Shown: positions 51,708 through 60,678 of the stretch, in pieces
Layout: each line of letters opens with the position of its first letter
Position numbering within the stretch: position 1 is the first letter of the stretch
Origin: Amorphoplanes digitatis
Lineage (GTDB): Bacteria; Actinomycetota; Actinomycetes; Mycobacteriales; Micromonosporaceae
Direction: 5' to 3'
Length of the DNA: 64,000 nucleotides
Assembly (NCBI RefSeq): GCF_014205335.1
Contig: NZ_JACHNH010000001.1
Coordinates: forward strand, 7,682,501 to 7,746,500
Program-made: the position numbers and the translations under genes
The notes under the pieces: generated by a model
What the model saw: the letters and a program-made list of their open reading frames with translations, nothing else
What the model was told of the DNA's origin: nothing
Database searches by the model: none

Positions 51708-52859
51708 TTGCCGGTGCAGCCCATGTACGCGCTAGATCACGAGATCCCACACCAGGCGGGGCCGGTGGATCCGGCCGCGCCCGGCGCGGGCGACCTGGCG
51801 GTGCTGGACCAGATGCTGATCACCCTCGTCGAGTCCCGCGGCTCCGACCTGCACCTGACCGTCGGCTCCCCGCCGATGATCCGGGTCGACGGCAGCCTGA
51901 CCCCGCTGCCCGGCTACGGAAAGCTCAACTCCGCCGACACCGCCCTGCTGGCCCGCGCGGCCGTCTCGGCGGAGCAGTGGCAGACGTTCCAGCGCAACCA
52001 GGAGATGGACTTCGCGCACAGCATCATCGGCGTCTCCCGGTTCCGCGGAAACCTCTACATCCAGCGCAACTCGTGCGGGGCCGTCTTCCGGGCCATCCCC
52101 CACAAGATCAAGCCGCTGGACGAGCTGGGCATGCCCGAGTCCGTCGCCCGCTTCGCGCACCTGCCCCGCGGCCTGGTCCTGGTGACCGGCCCGACCGGCT
52201 CCGGCAAGACCACCACCCTCGCGTCGGTGCTCGACCTGGCGAACCGCAGCCGCTCGGCACACATCATCACCATCGAGGACCCGATCGAGTTCCTGCACCC
52301 GCACAAGCGCAGCCTGGTCAACCAGCGTGAGGTCGGCTCCGACACGGAGACCTTCCCGCAGGCGCTCAAGCACGCGCTGCGCCAGGACCCCGACATCATC
52401 CTGGTCGGCGAGCTGCGCGACCTCGAGACGACCGCGACCGCGCTGACCGCCGCCGAGACCGGCCACCTGGTGCTGGCGACCCTGCACACGCAGAGCGCGA
52501 CGCAGACGATCGACCGCGTCATCGACATCTTCCCGCCACACCAGCAACTCCAGATCCGCGCGCAGCTCGCGGCGAGCCTCCAGGGCGTCGTCACCCAGGC
52601 GCTCGCGCCGCGTGCCGACGGCAAGGGCCGCACGGTGATCTGCGAGATCCTCACCGCGACGCCCGCCATCCGGAGCCTGATCCGCGAGGGCAAGTCGCAC
52701 CAGATCCCGTCCTTCATGCAGGCCGGCGGCAACGACGGCATGTTGGCGTTCGACCAGCATCTGGCCGAACGCGTCCGCGAGGGCCTGATCACGGTCCAGG
52801 CCGCCCTCGAGATCTGCCACTCCCCGGAAGAGCTCAAGCGGCTGATCGGACGGATGTGA
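51708..52859 (+). CDS. pilT: Pilus retraction ATPase PilT
   Basis: About 383 residues from TTG 51708; GTG 51714 and ATG 51723 are equally possible. The PilT order is clear: MLITLVESRGSDLHLTVGSP, FRGNLYIQRNS, Walker A VTGPTGSGKTTTLASVL, IITIEDPIEFLH, Walker B DPDIILVGELRDLETTATAL, LATLHTQSATQTIDRVIDIF and the PilT-specific C-terminal AIRSLIREGKSHQIPSFMQA. It lacks the Zn site of PilB. It depolymerises the pilus, implying dynamic pili and perhaps twitching. A two-base spacer (CATG) separates it from pilC. Confidence 0.94.
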   Translation: MPVQPMYALDHEIPHQAGPVDPAAPGAGDLAVLDQMLITLVESRGSDLHLTVGSPPMIRVDGSLTPLPGYGKLNSADTALLARAAVSAEQWQTFQRNQEMDFAHSIIGVSRFRGNLYIQRNSCGAVFRAIPHKIKPLDELGMPESVARFAHLPRGLVLVTGPTGSGKTTTLASVLDLANRSRSAHIITIEDPIEFLHPHKRSLVNQREVGSDTETFPQALKHALRQDPDIILVGELRDLETTATALTAAETGHLVLATLHTQSATQTIDRVIDIFPPHQQLQIRAQLAASLQGVVTQALAPRADGKGRTVICEILTATPAIRSLIREGKSHQIPSFMQAGGNDGMLAFDQHLAERVREGLITVQAALEICHSPEELKRLIGRM

Positions 52860-52860
52860 C

Positions 52861-54090
52861 ATGGCGGCGACCAAGACGTTCCACTACAGCAGCATCGACG
52901 CGCAGGGCCACAAGACCAAGGGCACGCTGGAGGCCGCGAACGAGACCGCGGCGACGCACATCCTGCGTGGGCGCGGCGAGGTGCCGCTGGAGATGAGCCA
53001 GGCGGGTCGCGGGCTCAACCAGGACCTCAAGATTCCCGGGCTGGGCAACCGGACCAAGCTCAAGGACCTGGCGGTCTTCGCCCGCCAGTTCGCCACGATG
53101 ACCTCCTCGGGCATGTCGCTGCTGCGCTCGCTGTCGATCCTCGAGGAGCAGACCAGCTCGGCCCCGATCAAGAGGGCGACCGCCGAGATCAACGCCGATG
53201 TCGCCGGCGGCGTGTCGCTCTCGGCGGCCATGGCCAAGCACGACAAGGTCTTCCCCCGTCTGATGGTCGCGATGATCCGCGCCGGCGAGGCGGGCGGCAT
53301 GATCGACCGCGCCCTCGAACAGGTCGCGGAGAGCCTGGAGAAGGACACCGCACTCCGCGGCAAGATCAAGAGCGCGCTGACCTACCCGGCGATCGTGCTG
53401 GGCTTCACGTTCGTGCTGATCGCGGCCGTGCTGATCTTCATCGTTCCGGTGTTCGAGGCGATGTTCAAGAACCTGGGCGGCGAGCTACCGGGCATCACCC
53501 AGTTCCTGGTCGACGCGAGCCACAACATGTGGTGGATCGGGCCGCTCGTCCTGACCCTCGGCATCAGCGGATCGGTCGTCTACAAGCGCAAATCGCGGGA
53601 GAGTGCGGACTTCCGGCTGAAGGTCGATCGGCTCAAGCTCCGGCTGCCGGTCTTCGGATCGCTCTTCCGCAAGCTCGCGATGAGCCGGTTCTCGCGCAAC
53701 CTCGGCCTGCTGCTCAACGTCGGCGTGCCCGTCATGCAGGCGCTGTCCGTGGTCGGCGAGACCACCGGCAACGAGGTCATCAACATGGCCATGCGCGACG
53801 TCGGTTCGGCCGTACGCGACGGGCGCCCGATGTCCTCGGCCCTGCGCCAGCACAAGGTCTTCCCCGAGATGGTCACGCAGATGATCGAGGTCGGAGAGGA
53901 AAGCGGCCAGATCAGTCAGATGCTCGACAAGGTTGCCGATTTCTATGACAGGGAGGTCGACAGCGCTGCCGACTCCCTGACCGCCTCGATCGAACCGATC
54001 ATGGTCCTCGTCATGGGCACCGTGGTCGGCGGGATGGTGATCTGTCTGTACCTACCGATGTTCACCATCTACCAGAACATCCAGGGCTGA
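52861..54090 (+). CDS. pilC: Inner-membrane platform protein PilC (T2SS F family)
   Basis: A 409-residue protein with two GspF domains (ARQFATMTSSGMSLLRSLSI and SRFSRNLGLLLNVGVPVMQA), each with three membrane-associated helices: YPAIVLGFTFVLIAAVLIFIV, WWIGPLVLTLGISGSVVY and PIMVLVMGTVVGGMVICLYL. The N-terminal ~60 residues are the usual soluble T2SSF-associated part. It transmits the ATPase motion to the pilin. It starts one base after pilT's stop, so the two are coupled. It ends 98 bp before the major pilin. Confidence 0.94.
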   Translation: MAATKTFHYSSIDAQGHKTKGTLEAANETAATHILRGRGEVPLEMSQAGRGLNQDLKIPGLGNRTKLKDLAVFARQFATMTSSGMSLLRSLSILEEQTSSAPIKRATAEINADVAGGVSLSAAMAKHDKVFPRLMVAMIRAGEAGGMIDRALEQVAESLEKDTALRGKIKSALTYPAIVLGFTFVLIAAVLIFIVPVFEAMFKNLGGELPGITQFLVDASHNMWWIGPLVLTLGISGSVVYKRKSRESADFRLKVDRLKLRLPVFGSLFRKLAMSRFSRNLGLLLNVGVPVMQALSVVGETTGNEVINMAMRDVGSAVRDGRPMSSALRQHKVFPEMVTQMIEVGEESGQISQMLDKVADFYDREVDSAADSLTASIEPIMVLVMGTVVGGMVICLYLPMFTIYQNIQG

Positions 54091-54188
54091 ACCTGGAGCG
54101 GCCGCACTCCGGTCGACGTCGGGCACCCGAGCCCGAACAGCAACACCAATACCCGCCCCACCCCTGACGCCTACTGGAGGCACCCCCA

Positions 54189-54662
54189 ATGCAGGACATT
54201 CTCGCCCGGCTGCGCGCCAAGAAGCAGGACGAGGGCTTCACCCTCATCGAGCTCCTGGTGGTCGTGGTCATCATTGGCGTCCTGGTCGCCATCGCCGTCC
54301 CGGTCTACCTGAACTACCGCGCGGGCGCGGCCGACAAGTCGGCCCAGTCCGACGTCCGCGGCGCGATCAGTGCGGTCGAGCAGTACTACACCGAGAACAA
54401 CAACGTGTACCCGCCGTCCACGACCGGCAACAACAGCGCCGGTGCCACGCCGACCGTGACGCTGGGCACCTCGACCCAGAAGATCACGCTGTCGGACAAG
54501 ACCCAGCTGTACTACGCCCTCGGCGCTGCTCCGTCGACCACCTACAAGATCTGCGCGACCAACACCGGCGGCAGCGGCAAGTGGTACCTGTACGACAGCG
54601 CGGTCGGCGGCTCGGTCAAGGCGATGACGGCCGCGCCGGCCAGCCCGGCGACCTGCGTCTGA
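54189..54662 (+). CDS. pilA: Major type IV pilin
   Basis: A 157-residue prepilin: a 16-residue charged leader ending EG, then FTLIELL with the required Glu at position 5 and the hydrophobic stem VVVVIIGVLVAIAVPVYLNY. The globular part is rich in Thr/Asn/Ser with one cysteine pair (KICATN, ATCV-end) that may form the D-loop disulfide. GGAGG lies eight bases before ATG. A strong hairpin follows its stop, consistent with a separately abundant pilin transcript. It is processed by the peptidase encoded next. Confidence 0.92.
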   Translation: MQDILARLRAKKQDEGFTLIELLVVVVIIGVLVAIAVPVYLNYRAGAADKSAQSDVRGAISAVEQYYTENNNVYPPSTTGNNSAGATPTVTLGTSTQKITLSDKTQLYYALGAAPSTTYKICATNTGGSGKWYLYDSAVGGSVKAMTAAPASPATCV

Positions 54663-54672
54663 CAGTTCCCTT

Positions 54673-54703
54673 CGGGTGGCGGCGCCCTCAGCGCCGCCAC
54701 CCG
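54673..54703 (+). terminator. Hairpin between pilA and prepilin peptidase gene
   Basis: CGGGTGGCGGCG (54673-54684) and CGCCGCCACCCG (54692-54703) pair perfectly over 12 bp with a 7-base loop, ten bases after the pilA stop. No T-run follows. It is probably a partial terminator or 3' mRNA stabiliser within the operon. Confidence 0.75.
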
Positions 54704-54740
54704 GCACCTGTTGCATCCACCACCAGGGAAGGAGCCGGCC

Positions 54741-55526
54741 ATGCCGCAGGCCTTGCTGATCGGCATCGTCGCCCTGCTCGGCCTCGCCGTCGGCTCGTTC
54801 CTGAACGTGGTGATCCATCGGGTGCCCCGGGACGAGTCCCTGGTCCGGCCCGGATCGCACTGCCCGCAGTGCGGCGCCGCGGTCCGCAACCGGCACAACG
54901 TGCCGGTACTCGGCTGGCTGCTGCTGCGCGGCCGCTGCGCCGACTGCCGCGCCCCGATCAGCATCCGCTACCCGCTCGTCGAGGCCGGAACCGCCGCGCT
55001 CTTCGTGGCCGTGGCGGCGAAGTTCGGCCCCTCCTGGGCGCTGCCGGCATACCTGTACCTCGCCGCCGTCGCGATCGCGCTCGCACTCATCGACCTCGAC
55101 GTGATGCGGCTGCCGAACGCCATCGTGCTGCCGTCCTACCTGGTCGCCCTGGCCCTGCTGGTGCCGGCCGCGCTGCTCGGCGACGGCCCCGCCCCGATCG
55201 TGCGGGGGCTGGCCGCCGCGGCGCTGCTCTGGCTCCTCTACCGCGCGCTCGCCCACTTCGGCGGAATGGGCGGCGGCGACGTCAAGCTCGCCCCGCTGCT
55301 CGGCTTCTACCTGGGCTGGCTCGGCTGGGGCGCGGTGGCCATCGGCGGGTTCGCGGCGTTCCTGCTCGGCGGCGCCGTCGGCGTCGTGCTGATGGCGACC
55401 CGGCTGGCCGGACGCAAGAGCCGCATCCCGTTCGGCCCGTACATGCTCGCCGGCGCGTTCCTGGCGGTCTTCGCCGCGGCACCGATCACCGACTGGTACA
55501 CGTCCCTGCTCATCCCCACTGCCTGA
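54741..55526 (+). CDS. pilD: Prepilin peptidase (A24)
   Basis: A 261-residue polytopic membrane enzyme that cleaves and N-methylates prepilins. The N-terminus GLAVGSFLNVVIHRVPR and the Cys pairs HCPQCGAAV...RCADCRAPIS form the cytoplasmic Zn/methylase loop. The catalytic Asp residues are in LALIDLDVMRLPN and FGGMGGGDVKLAPLLGF (GGGDxK). Six to seven membrane helices are visible. GGAAGGAG precedes ATG 54741. It can serve PilA and the three minor pilins of this cluster. Confidence 0.94.
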   Translation: MPQALLIGIVALLGLAVGSFLNVVIHRVPRDESLVRPGSHCPQCGAAVRNRHNVPVLGWLLLRGRCADCRAPISIRYPLVEAGTAALFVAVAAKFGPSWALPAYLYLAAVAIALALIDLDVMRLPNAIVLPSYLVALALLVPAALLGDGPAPIVRGLAAAALLWLLYRALAHFGGMGGGDVKLAPLLGFYLGWLGWGAVAIGGFAAFLLGGAVGVVLMATRLAGRKSRIPFGPYMLAGAFLAVFAAAPITDWYTSLLIPTA

Positions 55527-55543
55527 GCCAAGGAAGGAAACCG

Positions 55544-56569
55544 ATGGCTGGCGTCAATCCGATCGGGCTGGACATCGGCTCGTCGTCCATCCGCGCCGTG
55601 GAGGTCCGCCGCGCGAAGGACGAGCACTCGCTTACCAACTTCGGCCAGGTGCCGCTCCCGCACGGCACCGTCCAGGGCGGCGTCCTCGAGGACCCGATCG
55701 CGCTCACCTCCGCGCTCAAGCAGCTCTGGGCGGCCTGCAAGTTCAACACCAAGCGGGTCAGGCTCGGCGTCACCAACCCGCAGCTGGTGGTCCGCGAGGT
55801 GTCCGTCTCCAACCTGCCGGCCAAGGAGATGCGCAAGTCGCTGCCGTTCCAGGTGCGCGACATGCTGCCGCTCGCGGTCGAGCGCTCGCTGCTGGACTTC
55901 CGCCCGCTGGAGGAGCCGGGCGACAACCCGACCGTGCGCGGGCTGCTCATCGCCGTGCCCAAGGACGCCGTGCTGGAGCTGGTGCAGGCCGTGCAGAAGG
56001 CCGGCCTGCACGTCGTCGACGTCGACCTGGCCTCGTTCGCGCTGCTCCGTGCCGCCTCCCGGCTGGACGCGCAGGTCGAGGCCATCGTGGACATCGGCGC
56101 CGAGGTCACCAGCGTGGTGGTGCACACCGACGGCGAGCCGCTGATCGTGCGTACCGTGCCGCGCGGCGGCGTCGAGGTCACCGAGAGCATCGCCACCCGG
56201 CTCGGCATCTCCGCACCGGAGGCCGAGGCGCTCAAGTGCCGCTTCGGCCTGCACGGCGACGACCGGCCGGACACCGCGGTCGCGGTCGCCGACGCGATCC
56301 GCCCACTGATCAACGAGCTGCGCAGCTCGTTCACCTACCTCGCCTCCGGCGAGCGGCAGAAGCAGGTCACCCGGATCTCGCTCTGCGGCGGTACCGCCCT
56401 GATGCCCGGCCTCGCCGACCATGTACAGAAGCAGCTCGGCGTCCAGGTCATGTACGCCGACGCCGCCGTCCGCCTCCGCGACACGCGCGAGGCCCGCCAG
56501 CGTGGATTCGACAGTTTTGTCCCGTCGGCGGCGGTTTCGATCGGCCTGACCCTGGGAGCGGCAGCCTGA
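55544..56569 (+). CDS. pilM: Pilus assembly protein PilM (actin-like ATPase fold)
   Basis: A 341-residue cytoplasmic protein with the actin/FtsA-like phosphate motifs IGLDIGSSSIRAVEVRR, EAIVDIGAEVTSVVVHTDGE and ISLCGGTALMPGLADHVQKQ, and the central KEMRKSLPFQVRDMLPL of PilM. It binds the N-terminus of PilN at the membrane. GGAAGG lies seven bases before ATG. Its stop overlaps the pilN start (TGATG), so translation is coupled. Confidence 0.93.
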   Translation: MAGVNPIGLDIGSSSIRAVEVRRAKDEHSLTNFGQVPLPHGTVQGGVLEDPIALTSALKQLWAACKFNTKRVRLGVTNPQLVVREVSVSNLPAKEMRKSLPFQVRDMLPLAVERSLLDFRPLEEPGDNPTVRGLLIAVPKDAVLELVQAVQKAGLHVVDVDLASFALLRAASRLDAQVEAIVDIGAEVTSVVVHTDGEPLIVRTVPRGGVEVTESIATRLGISAPEAEALKCRFGLHGDDRPDTAVAVADAIRPLINELRSSFTYLASGERQKQVTRISLCGGTALMPGLADHVQKQLGVQVMYADAAVRLRDTREARQRGFDSFVPSAAVSIGLTLGAAA

Positions 56570-57279
56570 TGACCACCCTGCTGCCCATCGACCCGGCCGT
56601 GTCCCCACAGCGGGTCAACCGGATCCTGACGATCTCGGCGAGCCTGCTACCCGAGGAGATCAGCGCCGCGCGGCGGGCCCGCCGCGCCGGGCTCTGGGTC
56701 GCCGTCGTGGTCGTCCTCGTCGCCGGGCTCTGCGCCGCCTGGTTCACCGTGGCCTACCAGCAGACGCGGGCGGCCGAGAGCGACCTCGAGGCGGCCAGCG
56801 TCGCGGTCGCGGACCTGCAGCGCAAACAGGCCGAGTACTCCGAGACCGTCCGGATCCAGAACGGGATCGCCACGCTCAGCGGCCAGCTCAAGGCCGTGAT
56901 GGCGAACGACCTCGACTGGGACGCGATGCTGGACACCGTGCGCCACGCCGGCACCCGGTCGGGCATTCAGGTCGACGGCGTGAACGGGCGGCTCAACACG
57001 GCCGACGGCGCCGCCGCGACCGAGGCCAACCCGCTGCCCGGCACCAGCACCGAGCCCCTGGTCGGCTCCCTGGTGGTGACCGGAACCGGACCGGACAAGC
57101 GCGCGGTCGCCGCATATGTCGACGCCCTCGCCAAGGAGACCGTGCTGGCGAACCCCTTCGTCACCAGCGTGACGCGCGAGGGCGAGAACGAAGACCGGGT
57201 CACCTTCAGCCTCACCGCCGACATCACGCAGGCAGCACTCTGCGGCCGGTTCACCACTAAGTGCACGGGAGGCAACTGA
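56569..57279 (+). CDS. pilN: Pilus assembly protein PilN-like
   Basis: A 236-residue bitopic membrane protein. The cytoplasmic N-terminus MTTLLPIDPAVSPQRVNRIL carries the PilM-binding NLLP-like start (here LLPIDP). One helix, GLWVAVVVVLVAGLCAAWFTV, is followed by a coiled-coil stretch (ESDLEAASVAVADLQRKQAE) and a small alpha/beta domain. This order, and its place between pilM and pilO, identify it; sequence similarity within this family is low. It has TGATG overlaps on both sides. Confidence 0.88.
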   Translation: MTTLLPIDPAVSPQRVNRILTISASLLPEEISAARRARRAGLWVAVVVVLVAGLCAAWFTVAYQQTRAAESDLEAASVAVADLQRKQAEYSETVRIQNGIATLSGQLKAVMANDLDWDAMLDTVRHAGTRSGIQVDGVNGRLNTADGAAATEANPLPGTSTEPLVGSLVVTGTGPDKRAVAAYVDALAKETVLANPFVTSVTREGENEDRVTFSLTADITQAALCGRFTTKCTGGN

Positions 57280-57881
57280 TGCGTACCCGCCACCCCGACC
57301 GGCTGTGGATGATCGCCGGAATAGTCGTCGTCGCTCTGCTCGTCGTCGTCACCTGGCTGTTGCTGGTCAACCCACAGCACACCGAGGCCGCCAGCCTCGA
57401 GGAACAGACCGACGCGTATGTCACCCAGGCCGCCAAGCTACGCAAGCAGAACGCCGAGCTGGCGGCCGATCAGGCCGGGATCGACCAGCTGACCAAGGAG
57501 TACAACGCTCTCGCGACCGCGCTTCCTCCGGACTCCGGCGTGCCGGCGTTCCTGCGCCAGCTGCAGGCGTCCGGCAACGTGGTCGACGTCGACGTCAGCG
57601 GCATCACCGTCGGCCAGCCCGTGGCGGAGGAGTCCGCGCCCGGGGTCTGGGCACTGCCGATCCAGCTCACCGCGGAGGGCACCGCCTCCCGGCTCGGCGC
57701 CTTCCTCCAACGGTTGCAGGGCTCCGCGCAGAAGCGGGCGGTGCTTATCGAAACCGCCAACCTGGCCAGCGAGGGCGGCGAGGAGATGGGCGTGTCGCGG
57801 CCGATGAGCCTCAACCTCACCGTCAAGGCGTTCGTGGCTCCCCCGCCCGGCGCCGGAGCGCCGACCGTCACCTCGGACTGA
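57279..57881 (+). CDS. pilO: Pilus assembly protein PilO-like
   Basis: A 200-residue bitopic protein: a short cytoplasmic end, the helix LWMIAGIVVVALLVVVTWLLL, a coiled coil (TQAAKLRKQNAELAADQAGI) and the ferredoxin-like PilO domain with FLRQLQASGNVVDVDVSGIT, continuing to SRLGAFLQRLQGSAQKRAVL. It pairs with PilN in the alignment complex. The start overlaps pilN's stop. It is followed two bases later by a small gene. Confidence 0.9.
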   Translation: MRTRHPDRLWMIAGIVVVALLVVVTWLLLVNPQHTEAASLEEQTDAYVTQAAKLRKQNAELAADQAGIDQLTKEYNALATALPPDSGVPAFLRQLQASGNVVDVDVSGITVGQPVAEESAPGVWALPIQLTAEGTASRLGAFLQRLQGSAQKRAVLIETANLASEGGEEMGVSRPMSLNLTVKAFVAPPPGAGAPTVTSD

Positions 57882-57883
57882 GC

Positions 57884-58105
57884 GTGGCGGACGTCGAGGG
57901 CGGCATGCAGACACCCGACGGCACCTGGCGGGTCGAGATCGTCCGCCGCCGGCAGACCCGGTGGTACCGGATCGTGCACGGCGAGGACGTCATCGACTGG
58001 CTGTCCATCGCCGCGGTGGAACGCATCCTCGACGAGGCCGGCGTCGACCGGCGGCTGCTGGTGGAGCTCGATCCGAGCGCGCCGAAGCCGCGCCGAACCG
58101 CCTGA
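57884..58105 (+). CDS. Small conserved-looking protein in pil operon (73 residues)
   Basis: GTG 57884 lies two bases after pilO's stop, in the same transcript. The protein is compact: TWRVEIVRRRQTRWYRIVHG, then EDVIDWLSIAAVERILDEAG and VDRRLLVEL, ending in a basic PKPRRTA. The strand-strand-helix pattern suggests a small beta/alpha protein. I know no family for it. Its position between the alignment complex and the minor pilins suggests a pilus-related accessory role. There is no signal or membrane segment. Confidence 0.65.
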   Translation: MADVEGGMQTPDGTWRVEIVRRRQTRWYRIVHGEDVIDWLSIAAVERILDEAGVDRRLLVELDPSAPKPRRTA

Positions 58106-58216
58106 GCGACCGCATACGGCGCGGATCTGCTCAGGTTCGGCCCGGCCCGGCCGATGAGTCGCACGAGAAGTGGGGATCGCCACACGGCCCCGATGCCACC
58201 ACAGGGACGGAGAAGC

Positions 58217-60001
58217 ATGTCAGCCGGTCACGACCGCGCCAGCACGCGGCCCGGGACGCGTCATGCGCCCCGGTCGTCAGGCTCGACGCCGGCCTGCCCG
58301 GGCGACGAAGGCTTCTCGCTCATGGAGGTGCTCTTCGCCCTCACCATCATCAGCGTCGTCATGCTCGCCGCCACGCCGTTCATGGTGAAATCCGTCGTCG
58401 TGGTCGGCAAGCAGCGCTCGATGCAGTCCGCCGTGCAGGTCGCCAACGACGCGGTGGAGCGGGTACGCGCGATCAAACCCGCGTCGCTGGTGCAGGGGCG
58501 CAGCGAGCAGGAGACCCGGCAGCAGTCGGACCTCGCCAAGGCGGGAAAGACCCCGGACGACAAGCCCACCAAGCTGGCCCTGGAGCTGGCCACGATGGAA
58601 GAGGCCTGGGATCCGTCGGCCAGCTCGCCGGCCGGAGTGCGGGCGCCGTTGCCCACCACTGCCGTCAGCGTGTCGCTGCCCGGCCAGTCCTACGACCAGC
58701 AATGGTTCGTGGGCAAGTGCTGGCAGCACAAGTCCGCCTCCGGTTCGGCGGACAACTGCACGAAGACCGGCGGCGCCGGCGACGCGGAGTACATCCGGGT
58801 AGTGGTTTCGGTGACCTGGACGGCGAACAGCTGCACCGACACCGCCGCGAAACAGTGCATGTACGTCACCTCGACGCTCGCCAGCATCGGCGCCGACCCG
58901 GTGTTCAGCCTCAACACGCCGCCGCCCACGATCCTCGGTCCCAGCACCGCGTTCGCTTACGTGGACGAGGAGGTGGAGGGGAACGACGAACTGAACCTGC
59001 AGATGCTGAGCAAGGGCGGCGCGCCCGGGCTGCTCACCTGGTCGGCCGATCCCGCCAAGATGCCTCCTGGCCTGGCAATCGTGCCGGAATCCGGCGCGTT
59101 CACCGGTGTGCCAACGACGATCGGCGTCTACTCGATCCCGGTGAAGGTGACAGACAGCTCGGACGAGTCCGACACCTTCACGCTCACGCTCACCATCTAC
59201 CCACAGCTGACGGTCACCTCCCCCGGTGACCAGACGAGCCAGGTCGGCGACAAGGTGACCCGGGCCGTCACGGCGGCCGGTGGCCGGACGCCCTACACCT
59301 GGGAGGCGGAGGACGTGCCGGCCGGGCTGACGATCGACCCGGCGACCGGGGTCATCACGGGCACCGTCTCGACGGCATCGGCGCAGAACGTCGTCGTCAC
59401 CGTCACGGACGCCAACGGCAGGACGGAGTCGACGTCGTTCGCCTGGATCGTCGGGACTCCGCCACCAGGAACCCCGCTGACGGCGAACCGCCAGAACCAG
59501 AAGACCGTGAATCTGGGCTCCAACGTCAACGTCACCATGACCGCGTTCGGCGGCAAGACGCCCTACGCCTGGTCGGCGCAGAACCTACCGCCCGGACTGT
59601 CGATCAACTCGTCCAACGGAGCGGTAACGGGCAAGCCCACCTCCTGTACCCGATACGTGAGCACGATGACCGTCACCGACAGCGCCGGCAAGACGTCGTC
59701 CACCGAGCTCGTCTGGCTGTTGAAGAACTGCAGCAGCGCGCGGGTGACCTCCCCGAGCCCGTCGAAGCCGGACCAGACCACCCTGCTCGGCGCCGTGGTG
59801 AACCTGACCGCCACGACCAGCATGTCGAACAACCCCTACTCGCCGCGCTGGACCGCCACCGGGCTGCCGCCCGGACTGACGATGACCGTCAGCGGCACGG
59901 TGACCGGCAGTCCGACGAGGCGGGACACCTACCCGGTGAAGTTCTCCGTGACGAACGGGAGCAAGACGTCCGTGCTGATGTTCACCTGGACGGTGAAGTG
60001 A
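58217..60001 (+). CDS. Minor prepilin fused to Ig-like (putative Ig) repeats
   Basis: 594 residues from ATG 58217 (GGAG upstream). A long 32-residue leader ends DEG, then FSLMEVLFALTIISVVMLAA, a proper class III signal with Glu5. Residues ~60-250 are a pilin-like head with cysteines. Residues ~255-594 hold four Ig-like repeats of the He_PIG type, each marked by a PPGL core: MPPGLAIVPESGAFTGVPT, VPAGLTIDPATGVITGTV, LPPGLSINSSNGAVTGKPT and LPPGLTMTVSGTVTGSPT. A pilin with an extended Ig stalk suggests an adhesive tip. Its stop overlaps the next start (TGATG). Confidence 0.88.
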   Translation: MSAGHDRASTRPGTRHAPRSSGSTPACPGDEGFSLMEVLFALTIISVVMLAATPFMVKSVVVVGKQRSMQSAVQVANDAVERVRAIKPASLVQGRSEQETRQQSDLAKAGKTPDDKPTKLALELATMEEAWDPSASSPAGVRAPLPTTAVSVSLPGQSYDQQWFVGKCWQHKSASGSADNCTKTGGAGDAEYIRVVVSVTWTANSCTDTAAKQCMYVTSTLASIGADPVFSLNTPPPTILGPSTAFAYVDEEVEGNDELNLQMLSKGGAPGLLTWSADPAKMPPGLAIVPESGAFTGVPTTIGVYSIPVKVTDSSDESDTFTLTLTIYPQLTVTSPGDQTSQVGDKVTRAVTAAGGRTPYTWEAEDVPAGLTIDPATGVITGTVSTASAQNVVVTVTDANGRTESTSFAWIVGTPPPGTPLTANRQNQKTVNLGSNVNVTMTAFGGKTPYAWSAQNLPPGLSINSSNGAVTGKPTSCTRYVSTMTVTDSAGKTSSTELVWLLKNCSSARVTSPSPSKPDQTTLLGAVVNLTATTSMSNNPYSPRWTATGLPPGLTMTVSGTVTGSPTRRDTYPVKFSVTNGSKTSVLMFTWTVK

Positions 60002-60678
60002 TGCGCCGGACCGTCGAAACGGCCGCGCCGCGGCCGGACGATGAGGGTCTCTCCCTCATCGAAATGCTGATCACGATGAGCGTCATGAGCATCGTCATGA
60101 TCGTCTTCACCACGGGTATCGCCCAGGTCTACTGGGCGAACGGCCGGATCGAGAACTCGGCCGTCGCCCAGTCGCAGTTGAACGTGGCCTTCCAGCGCTT
60201 CGACCGGGAGCTGCGCTACGCGTCCTGGATCGGCCAGCCGGAGCTGGTGGACTCCCATCTCTGGTATGTCGAGTTCGCCGAGGCCGACCCGACCCGCTGC
60301 AACCGGCTGCGCCTGGACACGACGGCACAACCTTCGGCCGGCGGACAGAACGGCGCCGGGGTCCTGCAGCTCATCCGGTGGACCCGGGGCACCTGGCCGA
60401 CGGGCGATCCGAAACCGGCCACCAGCGCGTGGGCGACGATCGCCTCGAATCTCGTCGTGGGCACGGATCCGCCGTTCGACACCCAGAACGTCGGTGCCAT
60501 GCCGTACGCGACCGCCGTCGCCGGCCAGGACTTCAAGACTGCCTTCCAGCGGCTTCGGTTCAGGCTGACGACACGCGTCGGGAACAACACCGCGGCGGTG
60601 GACACGACCTTTTCCGCGGTGAACTCCGCGAAGGCCACACAGAGCAACGGATGTAGTGAGGGAAGGCCGACGCCATGA
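60001..60678 (+). CDS. Minor prepilin, PilW-like
   Basis: A 225-residue prepilin: a 16-residue leader ending DEG, then LSLIEMLITMSVMSIVMIVF, with Glu5 present and Leu in place of Phe at +1. The rest is a globular domain with RFDRELRYASWIGQPELVDS, as in PilW/ComGF-type minor pilins, and cysteines in TRCNR and SNGCSE. It is translationally coupled to the Ig-pilin upstream (TGATG) and to the lectin-like gene downstream (ATGA). It is likely part of the priming/tip complex. Confidence 0.86.
   Translation: MRRTVETAAPRPDDEGLSLIEMLITMSVMSIVMIVFTTGIAQVYWANGRIENSAVAQSQLNVAFQRFDRELRYASWIGQPELVDSHLWYVEFAEADPTRCNRLRLDTTAQPSAGGQNGAGVLQLIRWTRGTWPTGDPKPATSAWATIASNLVVGTDPPFDTQNVGAMPYATAVAGQDFKTAFQRLRFRLTTRVGNNTAAVDTTFSAVNSAKATQSNGCSEGRPTP

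Noticed and set aside
49890..51710. c-di-GMP riboswitch upstream of the pil genes
   Set aside because: Neither the short 49890-49911 gap nor 51595-51707 shows a GEMM-like fold or core motif.
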